Shown: in pieces, positions 8,374 to 21,900 of the stretch
Numbering within the stretch: position 1 is the stretch's first letter
Layout of the letters: every line of letters begins with the position of its first letter
From: a virus
Strand: one strand, 5' to 3'
Virus record (IMG/VR): IMGVR_UViG_3300011114_000212
Span: 1-33,258 of that record
Length of the DNA: 33,258 bases
Made by a program: the position numbers and the translations under genes
Notes under the pieces: generated by a model
Told to the model about the DNA's origin: nothing
The model's database searches: none
What the model saw: the letters and a program-made list of their open reading frames with translations, nothing else

Positions 8374-9990
8374 ATGATTTCAGCTCGTCCATATTCTGCG
8401 GAATCTAAAGATTTAATTCAGATTCAAACTGATCTTCAAGATCCTTCATTAATCACTTTGCCTGATTTAATGAAGTATGCCAACGGGTCTAATCCTGAGG
8501 TTCCTCCATTTCTGGCGTTGCTAGAGATGAATCGCCGAAAGCATATTCAAGAAACTTCTAAAGAGTTTGCCAGCCCTGAGGGAACGATTAAAGACCAGAC
8601 CATTGGTGCTTTGTTGGGGGAGCCAGCGGCCAATCCTACTCAAGCGCCGGCCGGGGTTAGCCCAGCTGCGGCTCAGCCCATGGCAAATCCCGCGGCAGCT
8701 CAGCCAATGATGAACCCTGGGGCAGCACCGCCTATGGTTGATCCTACGCAGATGCAGCAGCAAGTTAATCCCACGATGAGAGCTGCCCAAGGCGGGATTA
8801 TGTCTTTGCCTGTGAATATGTTTAAGATGCAGAACTATGCTGGCGGCGGGATTGTTGCCTTTGGTGACCCGGCTCTGAACCCTAATGAGGACCAAAAAGT
8901 CGAGAGCGACTGGGTTGAAGTAACGCCAGGGCAATACAAACACAAGTCAGATCTTCCACAAGGTAGATTGCCTTTGAAGTTGGGGGACACGACCATTCCC
9001 CAGGGCCGTACCACTGATGAAGTGCTTGCATCTTTGCCGGGGATTGAACCCCTCTCAATGAAGCGGCCTGAACAATATACATTGGAGCAATTGGCCGAGC
9101 GTCAGAAACAAATGGACCGGTTGGCCGGCGTGTCTGCTGATCCTTACAAAGAAGTAAAAGATCAGATAAAGTCAATGGAAGATCGTCAGAAGTCTCAATA
9201 TAAAGACGCTGGCTATGATCGTTTGATTGCGCAGCTGGAAGCTTTTGGTTCAGCCGACCCTTCTAAAGGTTTTGCTTATGGAATGGGGGCAAGCTCCAAA
9301 GCATCGCGTGAGATGGAAAAAGAGCAAAACAAACTGCGTGATGACCAAGAGAAGGTAATTTTGGAGTACCGTAAAAATTTGGCAAAAGAGGAAGATGCTC
9401 GTGCCAAAGGTAACTCTACGGCAATTGCGGCTGCTGAAGCGGCTATGCAAAAGAACCAGTTTGACTATGCCGCTCTTGAAAGACAACAGCAAGAGCTGGG
9501 CATTAAGAACTTGCAAGCCGCAGCAACTATTGCCGGGACTGAAGCTACGCAAGCCAAGTTGCCAGTGGATATTTATAACGCCGTATCTCAGCGTAAACAT
9601 AATGAATCTATGGAGCAATACTATAAGAGAATGGCTGATGCTGCATCTCTTCGGGCAAGCAATGTTGAAGACAAAGATGAAAAACTTATGGCAAAGGTAG
9701 ATCGTCTAATAAATACAGATCCGGAATATAAAACACAGATGGATTTAATTAAAGCTGGGACGATTTCCCCTGGAACTCCAGATTATGAAGCTGCCATGGA
9801 TCGTATAGATTCCATTAGACGTCGTTATCTCAAGCGATATCAATTGGAAGATTATTACGTTCCTCGTGACATACCAACAGCACCATCCAAGCCAAAAGAA
9901 GAGCCGGGGTTTTTCCAAGGTTTAAAAGGAATATTCTCAAAACCCGCAGATGAGTTTGCTCGTAAACCCACACCCATCAAACTTGACTGA
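8374..9990 (+). CDS. Virion-associated protein with Pro/Ala repeats and coiled coil (538 aa)
   Basis: ATG 8374 follows AAGGA in an A/T-rich 31-base gap. The N-terminus has LPDLMKYANGSNPEVPPFLAL and EMNRRKHIQE (about residues 29-60), a block common in phage structural proteins. Residues ~84-135 are degenerate Ala-Gln-Pro-Met-x-Asn-Pro repeats. A GGIMSLPVNMF/YAGGGIVAFGDP block (about 140-166) echoes the GGLMSLAAGGM of the 739-aa protein. Residues ~225-400 are strongly helical and charged, likely coiled coil. There is no enzyme motif. The neighbours suggest an internal core protein that may pair with the giant protein downstream. Confidence 0.7.
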   Translation: MISARPYSAESKDLIQIQTDLQDPSLITLPDLMKYANGSNPEVPPFLALLEMNRRKHIQETSKEFASPEGTIKDQTIGALLGEPAANPTQAPAGVSPAAAQPMANPAAAQPMMNPGAAPPMVDPTQMQQQVNPTMRAAQGGIMSLPVNMFKMQNYAGGGIVAFGDPALNPNEDQKVESDWVEVTPGQYKHKSDLPQGRLPLKLGDTTIPQGRTTDEVLASLPGIEPLSMKRPEQYTLEQLAERQKQMDRLAGVSADPYKEVKDQIKSMEDRQKSQYKDAGYDRLIAQLEAFGSADPSKGFAYGMGASSKASREMEKEQNKLRDDQEKVILEYRKNLAKEEDARAKGNSTAIAAAEAAMQKNQFDYAALERQQQELGIKNLQAAATIAGTEATQAKLPVDIYNAVSQRKHNESMEQYYKRMADAASLRASNVEDKDEKLMAKVDRLINTDPEYKTQMDLIKAGTISPGTPDYEAAMDRIDSIRRRYLKRYQLEDYYVPRDIPTAPSKPKEEPGFFQGLKGIFSKPADEFARKPTPIKLD

Positions 9991-9998
9991 GGCTTTAC

Positions 9999-12900
9999 AT
10001 GCCAATTTATGAATATCAAGGTCAGCAATATGATATTGCTACTGAAGATCATGCTGCAGCTAAAGCCAAAATTCTTAGTTATCTTGAGACTAAGCCGCCG
10101 CTTTTCTTTGCGCCTAAACCAGCAGAAAGACCGTTGGCGCCAACTATGCCTCCCGAGCCAGAGGCTGGCATTGCATCGTTGCCACAGGTAACAAAACCTC
10201 CAGAAACCGCGCCTGCAGAGTCAAAATACTTAACTGCTGCAAAGTATTTGGCAGAAGTTGAGGCAAGAAAACAAGAGTCTCCTGACCGATCTGTTAGTGA
10301 TGCGGTCTTGGACTCTGGCATTACCTTACTTAAGGGAACCATTGGGTTGCCCGAAGCCTTTGTGGGTTTGGCTGACATTCCAAGCCGCGGGGCCATTGGT
10401 AAATTTCTGGAACGTGCGGGGTACAAGCCCAAAGAAGCAAGTGCAATTCTGGACACTTACTTGTCTGAAGCACAGCAAGCAGCAAACCGAAAGGTCAGCG
10501 AGGCCAAAGGCTTTGTCCCGACCATTCAAGCGTCATTACAAAACCCTAGCACGATTGCCACTTCTATTGGCGAATCCCTGCCTCAGATGATTGGTGGTGC
10601 TGGTGTAGCCAGGGGCTTGTTGAAGGCAGCTCCTGCACTAGGCCCGGTCATTGCTGGCGCTCTTGGTGAAGGTATCTTGGGTGCTGGTTCTGCGGCTGAA
10701 AACATTCGCGCACAGAATGCCGATAAATTACTTACCACTAAACAATCATTGGCTGCTTTAGGTAGTGGTGCTGGCACGGCTTTGTTTGGTTTTCTTGGTG
10801 GTCGTGCTGCTCAAAAGTTAGGTTTTGACGATATAGATACTATGCTTGCAGCTGGAGGCAATCGCGGCGGTTCTAAATCAGTTGCTGACTTTGCAAAACG
10901 GGTATTAGGTTCAGGCGTTTCTGAAGGTGCATTTGAGGAAATGCCTCAGTCTGCCCAAGAAACAGTATGGATGAACTACGCTACAGACAAGCCATTGTTT
11001 GAAGGCGTTTCGGAAGCAATGGCTAAAGGCTTGCTTGCTGGCTTTGGAATGGGTGTTGTTGGTGGAGGTCTGGGATCTCTTAAAGAATCTCAGCAAGCTC
11101 AACAGGATAGATATCAGCGCCCAGTTGGTGGTGAAGCTGAGAAGCTTGCCCGGCAGAAAGGGTTCCTCACACCTCAGGCCGAGCCCGGCATTGCTTCGCT
11201 TGTGCCACCGGTCACGCCAAGCGAAGCCCCCATTGTTGCTACGATGAGGATGAATATTGACGGCGAGGAAACTGTAAAAGTAACCCGTCAAGATGGCAGC
11301 GTAGAGTTGGATGGTGTGCAAGTTATAGCGCCTAAACCCCCGGCGCCACCAGCTCAACCACCCGCAACTCCTCCAGCAGCCCAGCAGCCTATGCCTCAGT
11401 CTGAGTCTATGGACAAAGATTTAATGATGCGTGAGCTTATGGGTCAGCCGGCGTCCTCTCAAATCCCGCCAGTCTCACCGGCAAAAACTACTAACATTGA
11501 TGAAGTTATAAAAGCATATCGTGATGATCCAGATGTTCTTGCTGGTTTACTTGCAGACGATTTAAATGGGCAAACACATTTGACTGGTGAAATACGTCAA
11601 ATTGCAGAAACCTATTTAACAGCTGGACCGGACGTAGGACGATTAAAATTAAAAGAAGATATGCAAAACCCAGATAGTGGGTTTAGTCTTTTGGGTTTAA
11701 CACAACCTGAAATGGACAATTACTTTGCAGAATTAGATCAATATTTAACTGAAAAATCTAATCTATTCAAAGCAAAGCCTGCCGCACCGCCTGAGGCTGG
11801 TATAACTTCGGCATTGCCGCCAGCTGAGCCGCCGCCATCCGAAGTTGAAACTGTAGCCAAACCTGTAGAAGAGATGCCCGTATCTGTTGGGCAAATCTCA
11901 TTTGACGCCCATCCTAAAGGTGCAAAGCCAGCTAAAGTGCCACCCCAGGATACAGGTCGTCCGACAGCCGCCCAAATTCACAACGGCATCATTGATGGCT
12001 GGCAAGGGAACGCAGACAAGTTGCCAGAAAATGTTCGCTCATGGATGACTGAAAAAGGTCTAATTGATGGGAAAAACACTTTGCCGTTGGGGCAACGTTT
12101 GTTGGACACCCTAAGGCAGGCCAGCGATCAGCACAAAAATGACCAGATGCTAGGTGTCATGGAGGCTCAAAGGGCCGGGATTGAAGTGCCAGCTCCTACG
12201 CCTTTGACTACAGCTGAAGCCGATGAGGTGGTTGATAAGTTCCTTGCGTCCAACAAGCCAGCTCCAAAGCCTGCGCCCAAGCCGGCGGCTGTTGCGCCAG
12301 CAGCTCCTGTAGAAACGGCTCCTGTTGAAACAGCTGCGCCGGAGATGACCAAAGCGCAGATTGAACAGCGTTTAAAAACGTTGATGATGGAATCTATCCG
12401 GTCCAAGACTGAAGATCCAGCTCGTGATGCTGAGATGGACAGGCTGACAAAGCAGTTGAAAGGTTTGGAAACTGAGAAAAAGCAGCCCACTCCTAAACTG
12501 AAGCCTACGCCTAAGGCTGAAGCTCCGGTAGACACTGCCGAGCTGGACAAAAAGATCAATGCCGCCCGTAAGAAGATGGAAGCTGAGCCAGAAGGTAGCC
12601 CGGCTTACATCCAGCATCAAAGGGAAATGAAAGCCTTTCAGCAGCAAAAGGGCAAAGCAACAGCAAAGCAAGACTTGAATGATGCGCTTGGTGACTTAGC
12701 CATGCTCATGACCAAGAAGGGCCGCTTAAACATTGTTCCTGAAGATGAACAGCAGCTGCTGCCTATCCTGACTAGGGTTATGGATGCGGCATTCCGGCTT
12801 GGTTACTACAAGTTCAAAGACGCCGCCAAATTCACTCTGGACACAATTCGTGAGAAGCTTGGTGACGATGTTGCAGATCAAATCACCTTAGACCATCTTC

Positions 12901-15900
12901 AGGGTTCCTACATTGGCATGGCCGGTAAGTACCAGGACCAAGGCGCTAGCTCCAAGAAGGAAGTTGTCTCTGTTGAATCCATTGAAGAGCTGCAGGCCGA
13001 GGAAGTTGCAGAGGCTGAAGAAGTTCCTGCCGGTGAGATGGACATCAACAACCCATCTGACAAGTATGAAGTAGCTCAAAGAATCTCTGAGTTCTTCATG
13101 GATGAAGGCTCGTTTGAGAACATCAATCAAGCGCGCAAAATGATCGCTGAGCTGACCGGCCAAGAGATCAAGCCTGGAACCCAAGAAGCCAAAGCAGCTG
13201 ATGAGGCTGTAGAGGTTGGCGTGGTTTTGGCCGCGCGGGACATTGTGGCTTCAGGGCGTCAGTCTAAGCTCACAAGCGATCAGATTTATGACCAGTTGGT
13301 TGATCTGTATGAGCGCCAGCCAAACTTGAGTATGCGCAGTTCTACCAGCGTGGCAGAGCAGGCTTACTCCACCCCTGCTCCTTTGGCCTTTGTGGCCTCT
13401 GAGCTGGCTGGGATCACCAATAAAACACCCGTGTATGAGCCCACAGCTGGAAACGGAATGCTGTTGATTGGTGCCAATGAGGCCAACATTACTGCCAATG
13501 AGTTGAACAAAGACCGCTTTGAAATGTTGGAGCGCATCTATGAAGGTGCTGAAGTTACTCAAGGCAATGCGCTAGAAGCAAATATTGCAAACAGTTCCAT
13601 GCCTGTTGTGATTGCCAATCCACCATTTGGCAAAGTGGGAAATATCAGCAACATCGACCATGACATTGCCATAAAGTCTTTGGTTAGCCTGCAGGATGAT
13701 GGCCGTGCTGTCTTGCTTGTTGGCGGGGTACAGGCAACAACTGAAGATGGTCGCCGTGAGGGCTACAGAAACATTACTAAACGTAAATTTTACTTTGAGC
13801 TGTACAACCTTTACAACGTTGTAGACCACTTTACCGTTGGTGGCAGCATGTACTCAAAGCAGGGTGCAAGCTACCCTGTGGATGTAATCGTTATTAATGG
13901 CGTGGGCAAATCATCCCGCGATCTTCCCGCGGCAGATCTGCCACAAATCATTACCTCATATGAACAACTGAAGGAGAAACTAAATGAAAGTCGCTTGGTA
14001 TCCAGAGGAGATCGTGGCACCAGTGGAGCTGACAGCGGTGTTGGTGCCGCAGGGGAAGCTAAGCCGCAAGGAGTGGGTGGAGGCACTGAGCGACCGAGTG
14101 GCGGCGTTAGCGGAGAAGGAGCCGGACCCGCTGCAGGCGGCAAACGTGGCGTGTCGGAAGCTGGACCTACCACAGGTGGACAACGCGAACCAAGTGGGCG
14201 AGGCGCTGGTGAAGTACAACCTGAATCTACTAACAAACCTAAATTGCCAGCAGAGGGAAAACCAGTTCCCAGCCAAGGTGGGCGAGTCGAAGGAAGAGGC
14301 AAGGCAAGCACTGAAGGACGTAAACCTGGAGAGCTGGGTGGAGTTAGCGTTGTCTCAGGTGAACGTGTCGGATCTAGCCTAGCAAGCCGGGCTGACCAAG
14401 AGCAGGAAACTGCAGGCCAAGTCAGCTACACCCCGTTCTCCCAAGCAAATGCCGTGGGCACATTGGTTCCTAGAGCCATGGCCCAGTCCATTCAGGAATC
14501 GATTGCACGTATTGAATCTGACGTTGGTAACGTTGATGAGTATGTGGCAAATGCTTTGGAGATGGAGCCTGAAACACTTCGGGAGCTGTTCTCAGCTGAG
14601 CAAATTGATGCTTTGACCCTAGCTATCCGCAACGCTGAAGCTGGCAAAGGCTTCATCATTGGCGACCAGACCGGCGTGGGTAAAGGCCGTGTTGTTGCGG
14701 CCATGATCCGTTTTGCAATGATCAATGGCAAAGTTCCAATCTTTGTAACCGAGAAGCCCAACCTGTACTCTGACATGATCAGGGACTTGGATGATATTGG
14801 GATGACTGATGAGCTTAGCCTTGATACAGGCAGGCCCAAGATCCTGATGACCAACGGCGATGCAAAGGTTCCATATACGCTGTTGCGTAAATCAGGCGAT
14901 AGGTTTATTGAGAACAACATGACCCTCAGAGCCCCGGCAAAAAAGGCTAAGTTGGATGGTTTGTTGAAGCAAATGGCTGAAAGTGGTGACATTGGAAACT
15001 ACAAAGTAATTTTCACCACATACAACCAACTGCAGACTGTCAAGGGTCAAGCGACAGAGCGCCAACGGTTTGTTAAAGCGATAGGAGCTGATAACTATTT
15101 GATCTTTGACGAAAGCCACAACGCTGGTGGAGCTGGAGAAGGTCAGGCCAGGACTAAAGAGCAACGTGCAAAGGAAAAAGCTGGTGAAAGTATTGTCACC
15201 GGCCGCGCATCCTTTGTGCGTAACCTTGTCCAGAACGCATATGGCACCTTCTTCTCGTCTGCTACATATGCCAAACGCCCAGATGTGATGGACCTGTACT
15301 CCAGCACAGACATGAAACTGGCTGTGCAAAAGATGGACGATCTTGCTGGCGCCATCAAAGAGGGTGGCATTCCAATGCAGCAGATCGTTGCCAATATGCT
15401 GACTCAAGCGGGTCAGTACATTCGCCGCGAACGCACCTTTGCCGGGGTTTCCTATGACACCCAAGAAACAAAGGTAGATAAACAGACCGCGGAAAACATG
15501 GCAACGTCCATGCGCGACATTTTGGAGTTTTCTAGGAACAAAGAAATAGTTGTCAAGGGAATCAAGAAAGAGCTAGACAAAAAAGGCGGCATTGCCAAAG
15601 AGATGGGCGAGAAGACTACGGTCCAAAGCGCCAACTTTGGCTCAACCATGCACAACTTGATTGATCAGATGTTGCTTTCGCTCAAATCGCAGGACTCAGT
15701 TCGCTTTGCGGTGGAGCGTTTGGAGGCTGGTGAAAAGGTTGTTTTGACTGTGTCAAACACCATGGGATCATTCTTGCAAGATTATGCAGACGAAATGGAT
15801 TTAAATATCAACGATACAGTTGATCTGTCGTTTGCAAATTTGTATCTGCGGTATTTGGAAAAGCAGCGTGAAATCACAATTAAGAAGCCCGGCGGTGCAA

Positions 15901-18900
15901 CAGAAAAGTATCGCCTGACTGATAACGATCTTGGGCCTGTCTTGACCCAGCAATTCAATAACATCAAAACGTTTATTGAGAACGCCGGGTTTGGTGCAGC
16001 TCCCATTTCTCCAATTGACTATTTGCACAGTGAGCTGCGTAAGGCTGGTTACAAGACCGAAGAGATCACCGGCCGCACTGTTACGCTGAACTATGACAAC
16101 TACTTTGACAGCAAAAACCCCGTGTTGGCGTCACGCACCGCTACTATTGAGCAACGGGTTAATACTGTTAAAGACTTCAACAGCGGCAAGTTGGATGTTT
16201 TGATCTTGAACCAAGCCGGTTCAACGGGCATATCTTTACACGCCTCTGAGAAAGTCTCAGACAAGCGTAAGCGCCATATGATCCTTGTTCAAGCTGAGAA
16301 GAACATTGATACCCATATGCAAATGCTTGGCCGGGTGCATCGTACCGGGCAAGTAGTTACACCTGCATACTCACAGATGATGGCAGACATACCAGCTGAG
16401 ATGCGTCCAGCTGCGGTGTTGCTCAAGAAGATGGCGTCACTGAGCGCCAATACCACCGCATCACGCAAGTCGGCCGTGGCTGCAGAGGGCGCTGTTGACT
16501 TCATGAATGATTACGGCGGTCAGGTGGCTCAAGAGTATTTGAGGGACAACCCTGAGATATATGAAGCCATTGGCGGCAACCGTATCGTTGAGTTGGTTGA
16601 TGATCCAACTGAAGCAGACGAAAACGATATTCGCCGGTTGACCGGTTACATCCCAATCCTGCCTATTGCTCAGCAAGAAGAAGTCTACAAAGACATCATT
16701 GAGCGTTACAACGATTTGATTGTTCGTGAAGACAGCATGGGAACCAACAAGCTGGAAGCTAAAGCCAGCGACTTGGATGCCATAACCTTGTCTTCCAAGG
16801 CCATTACTGAGGACAAAGGTGACTACCAATCTGTGTTTGCCCAGCCTGCCTATATGGAACAGGTTGATGTCAAGCGCACGGTCAAGCCTTACTCAAAAGA
16901 GGAAGTCCAACAGATGGTCAAGGACAATCTGGATGGAAAGAGCGCCAGCGAAAGCTCAAGTGCTGCATGGCATGACTTGAGTGACCGGTCAAAAGCATTT
17001 GGCGCTGCTGAAGTTGCACGAATGGAAGGGTCTTTAGAGCCTGATCCAATCAAGATTGAGAAATTCAAAAGCCAGCTCAACGCGCAATACACCCACGCCA
17101 AGTCTGTATTGACCAACTACCCAATCGGTACGCCGCTACTCATCAAGAACAGCAAAGGCTTGTTGGTCAAGGGTGTAGTGGTCAATATTGAGAACAAGCG
17201 CAAGACCAAGAATCCTGCGGCTGGGTCTGATTGGAAGATCTCGATTGCTTTGGCTGATGGTGATGCCAAAGTAATACCAATGAGCTTCTCCCAGATTGGG
17301 ACCACATACGACTTCAAGCTTGAGCCTGAAACCCCGTACTTCAATCCTGAGACTCAGCAGTTTGATTACATCCCCATGTTGGACCTGTTCGACAAGGGGG
17401 CGACTGTTCGCCGCGAGAAGCGATGGATGGTGACCGGCAACATCCTGGCTGGTTTTACAGCTGTGGATAACCGTGGTCAGATCATGACCTACACCAAGCA
17501 AGATGGGACTACGGGCCAGGGCGTACTGATGCCCCGTATCTTTGACTTTGAGAAGCAGCAGAAAGACGCGCCGGTCAAGCTGCGTAGCGTCAATGATGTA
17601 CTAAACTTCTTTGAACAGTTTGGCTATGGCTCTAAAGTTACCACTGCCAATGGCATTCTTTCCATAACCAACAAGGGTGGCTCCTACCGATTCACAACCC
17701 CCAGCTCAAAGCGCGAGGGTGGATCGTTCTACCTGGACCCTGACCTGACTGACATTGTTGGCGACTTCTACAAGTCCGGCCAAGCCATGAACGCGCAGAT
17801 CAGCGCACCTGACCGGCTCAAGAATGCCATTCAGTACTTGCTGGCCGAGCGCGGTGAGACACTTATTGCCGGGTCAAACAAAGACGAAGCCCGTAAGCTG
17901 TTTGGCCTAGACACTCCAACCACCAAGCCACCGGTGATTGATGCGCCAATAGCCCAAATCGACTTCACTAACGAAGCTGTAGAGGCGCAAAACGACATAA
18001 TCGAAGCGCAGATAGACAAGAACCTCAGACAAGAGCAGATTGTTTCGCTTGAGAAGTTTTACGAAGCTGATCGTGGATCGGATAAGTTCCTCAACAGTCT
18101 TCGCAATGACATCGTCACCTTTATTACCAAAGGTGCTGAAGCAGTACATGGGAAGATTCGCCAAATTATTCGGGCGTTGTCCAGCGGGTTGTTGTCTGTG
18201 GCGGTTGTTTTCAACCCCATGAACACAAGCCAGATCCAGAACTATGTTCTATCGCCCAAAAATGTGGTGACGGTTGAGCGGCAGGTTTATGCAGCAGTGC
18301 CTGCTTCTGTGGCTGACAAAATGTCACCCGCTGCCAAGTCTGCCTACGAAACAATCCTGCCTGCCGTTAAAGATGATTTGAAGGCACGGGATAAGCTGCT
18401 GATCATCACCGACAAGCCAACTGGAAGAATCTTTGTATTTGACCCAACCGGCAAGCCGATTCTGGACAAGAAGGTTTTGGTTGGAGCTGTCCAGCCAAAG
18501 GCTAGCGATCCAGGCAACTCTGACTATTACAAGGGCAACAACGACAACCCTGCCAACCGCATAACGCCGGCCGGGCTGTTCCAGATCAAGTTGATCGATG
18601 CTGCCAAGGGCGCAGATGAAAAGCGCACCGCTGGCGAATACGACTTTGGAAAAGTGTTTGTCTACGAAGACGAAGGCTACTGGGTTACGACCATGCACTC
18701 AGTTTGGCTGCATGAGAAAGACGCCAAGAAACGAGCAGCTGCCTTAAAGAGTGATGATCCTTTAGATTCTCGCTACTCCTTTGGCTGCATCAACGTAGAC
18801 AAAGAAACGTACAAGTATTTGCTGGACAACCATGAAAAGCAAATTGACGGCGCAATGATGTTTGTAGTCCCAGACAACCAAAAGGCTGTCATGGACTTTG

Positions 18901-21900
18901 TGACCAACAAGCTGGGCATCAAGGATGATCTGACCCGCATGGGCGTTACGCCGGTGACGGAAACAGTTACCGTTCCTGTGCGTGGAGCTGGTCAGATTGC
19001 CGGGGTTGAGCGCAAGGTTGTGGGCAAAGGGGATGAAGGTATTCCCCTGGCAAATTTACCACCTGGGCGTTCTCCTCAGTTGACCATGGGGGCGCAGCTG
19101 GTGCAGTCTGGCGCCATGACCGCCGCTGAGTACGATGAGCTGGTTAACTTTTACAAGCCCATCAAGGCATACGCAGAGGCGATAGAGCCTGCAACCAACG
19201 ATCAGGTCTATGACGCCCTGGACAAAGTCAAGCGTGAGCGCATGGACCCTGAGATTGAGAATGGCACCCCTGTCGGTCTGCGCCTGGATATCCCGGCGTT
19301 TAACCGCAAAGGTGTGTACGTTGTTAGCATCCATCAAAAGGGAACCAAGAGCGGCCCCGGCCGTGTGCTTGGCTACTCCAGCGTTGCCAAAGCGCGGGAC
19401 GTTACCTTTGGCCTGGGCAATGAGCGGGATGCACTGAAGATCGCTGCCGGCGCTGCCAAGGATGCCTTGCAAACTGTTGAGGGCAAGTACGTCAATATCA
19501 GCCCTGAGGCCGCATATCGCCAAGCTCAAGAGGCCATATCTGATCCAGCCTGGGTGCAGGTCGGCGTAGATCCTACCCGCCACTCCTACTTCTACGACAA
19601 GAACAACACCCAACCTGTGGTGGCTGCAGAAGAAGTCATCCAGATCGGGAACATGGTCCTGGCTAAGAACGTCACCTATGGAAGCAAAGATGACTTCTTG
19701 TTTGACCAGGGGCTGAACACTGATGAGAACTTCATCACAGACCGGCAAGACTTGATTCGCCGGTACGCAAAGATTCGTCAACGCCGCGCATACATCCTGA
19801 CCAAGTTTGCCAAGGGCGAAGCAGGATTGAATGAGCAGGCCGAGATGCATGGCCTAGCTTCAATTGCCAAGTCTCTAAAGATGGACATTGACTTGTCCAA
19901 GAAAGAACGCATCAGTGCAGGCAACTTCTTTGCTGATGCTACGGCGCAATGGGATGCTGGAAACATCAGCGGGGATGTGTATGCGGCCATCGAAGCTTTG
20001 TACAAGAAGTACCCGTTTGTGCTGGAGCAGCTCAAGTTTTCAGTACGCCGCCAGCCTGAGGAAAGAAACGCAGCCGGTCAGTTCATGGCCCTACCTCGCA
20101 TTGTGCGTTTGTACAAAGGTACTGTTGGTGTCACAGATCCAGTGACCATTCGTCACGAAATTGTTCACTCGCTTGAGCAAATGATGTCGGCCGAAGCCGC
20201 GGCTGATGTGATCATGGACTGGTCTGACAAGCTTGGCAAAGCCATTAAGACCGACAAGAACCCCAAGGCACAAGCGTACTTCCGTTTGGTCATGGAGTTT
20301 TTGAATAAACCAACTACAGAGTCATACAACGCCGCGATCAGCGCAATGCCAAGTTATGACTACTATCAGTACATCAACCCCTCTGAGTACTGGGCGGTCA
20401 ATGCTGAGAAGCTCATGCAGCGCAAGCTGGGCTCTGGCTGGGACCGTTTTGTCTTGGGTGTTCGTAAGCTGCTGGAAGGCCTGAAGTCAATCTTCGGATT
20501 TGACAACAACTACGCCGTCCACAAAGCCTTTGATGCCATCATGTCGGCCAAGCAGGAGCGCACTACCAAGAGGGTGCTGAACGACTATGTGCTGACTAGC
20601 AAGATGGCTTTGCTAAACCAGAACATTCGCCGCAACTACAAAGGTGGCGCAGCTCCCCTGGCTACGTGGGATTCAGCTGAAGAGTCCAAGATGGACTGGT
20701 GGGTTCGCAAAGTTGCGGATCGTCACGTTGATACCAAGCGGGTGGTTCAAGCTATCACCGAAGAGATCGGGGATATTGGTGACCGTTGGGACCCATACCT
20801 GAACGAGGAATTGTTCCACGGCCGTACATCTACGCAAACGCAAGACTTCCTCAAAGATGAATTGCAGCCACTGCTCAAAGACATGGTGGCCCGTGGTGTA
20901 CAGCTTGATGAGTTTGAGGAATACCTTCACAACCGTCACGCCGAAGCTCGTAACAACTTCATCGCCACGCGCAATCCCAACATGCCGGATGGCGGTTCTG
21001 GAATCTTTAACCAAGAAGCCCAGGACTATCTGTCTAAGCTTGACAAAACCAAGAAGGCCAACTTTGAAGCTTTGGCTGCAGAGATTGACAAGATTGTTGA
21101 TCGCACACAAGAGCTGCTGGTATCTAGTGGCCTGGAAACACAAGAAACCATTGATGCTTGGCGTAAAAACTTGCCCTTCTATGTTCCATTACAGCGGGAT
21201 CAAGATGAGCTGGACTTTGTTAACCCAAGCTCCGGCATGGGCAAAGGCTATTCAACGCGCGGCGGTTTCTCGCGGTCAGCCACTGGCTCACTGAAGTCGG
21301 TTGTCGATATCTTTGGCAACGTTGCATTGCAGCGTGAAAGGGCAATCGTCAGGGCAGAGAAAGCTCGTGTTGGCCGGGCTTTGTACGGCTTGGCAATCAT
21401 GGCGCCAAACCCAGACTTTTGGATGCCCATCAACCCTGAGGCAATCAAGAATAAGAAAAAGTTGCTTGCTGAGCTGCAAGGCCTTGGCCTGTCACCATCG
21501 GACGCAGAGAACATCCTTCTGGAGCCGCGTACAGCTCGTATCGACAAGGTGACCGGGCTGGTTACTTACAAGGTCAATCCTGCACTGCGTAACTCGCCTA
21601 ACGTGTTCCACGTTCGTGTAGATGGCAAAGATCGTTTCATCATCTTTAACCCAGGTGATCCGCGCGCGAAGAACATGGTTGAAGCACTAAAGAACTTAGA
21701 TGCTAACCATGTCAGCGAAGGCCTTGGCACAGTTGCTGAAGCCACAAGGTTACTGGCCGCGATGAACACCCAGTACAACCCTGTATTTGGTGCGTGGAAC
21801 TTTGCGCGGGACGTAAGTGCTGGAACAATTAACTTGGCAAGCACTCCAATTGCTGACCGCAAGAGCGAAGTCTTGTTCAATTCCACTTCGGCATTACGGG

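Noticed and set aside
13871-14311. 146- and 98-codon minus-strand ORFs opposite the linker
   Set aside because: Pro/Ser/Ala-rich complements of the GC-rich linker without ribosome sites. Their openness follows from the skewed composition created by the two plus-strand frames.
19056-19850. 264-codon antisense ORF inside the giant gene
   Set aside because: It has no ribosome site, its composition is that expected from the complement of the coding strand, and it lies over a conserved polyvalent-protein region.
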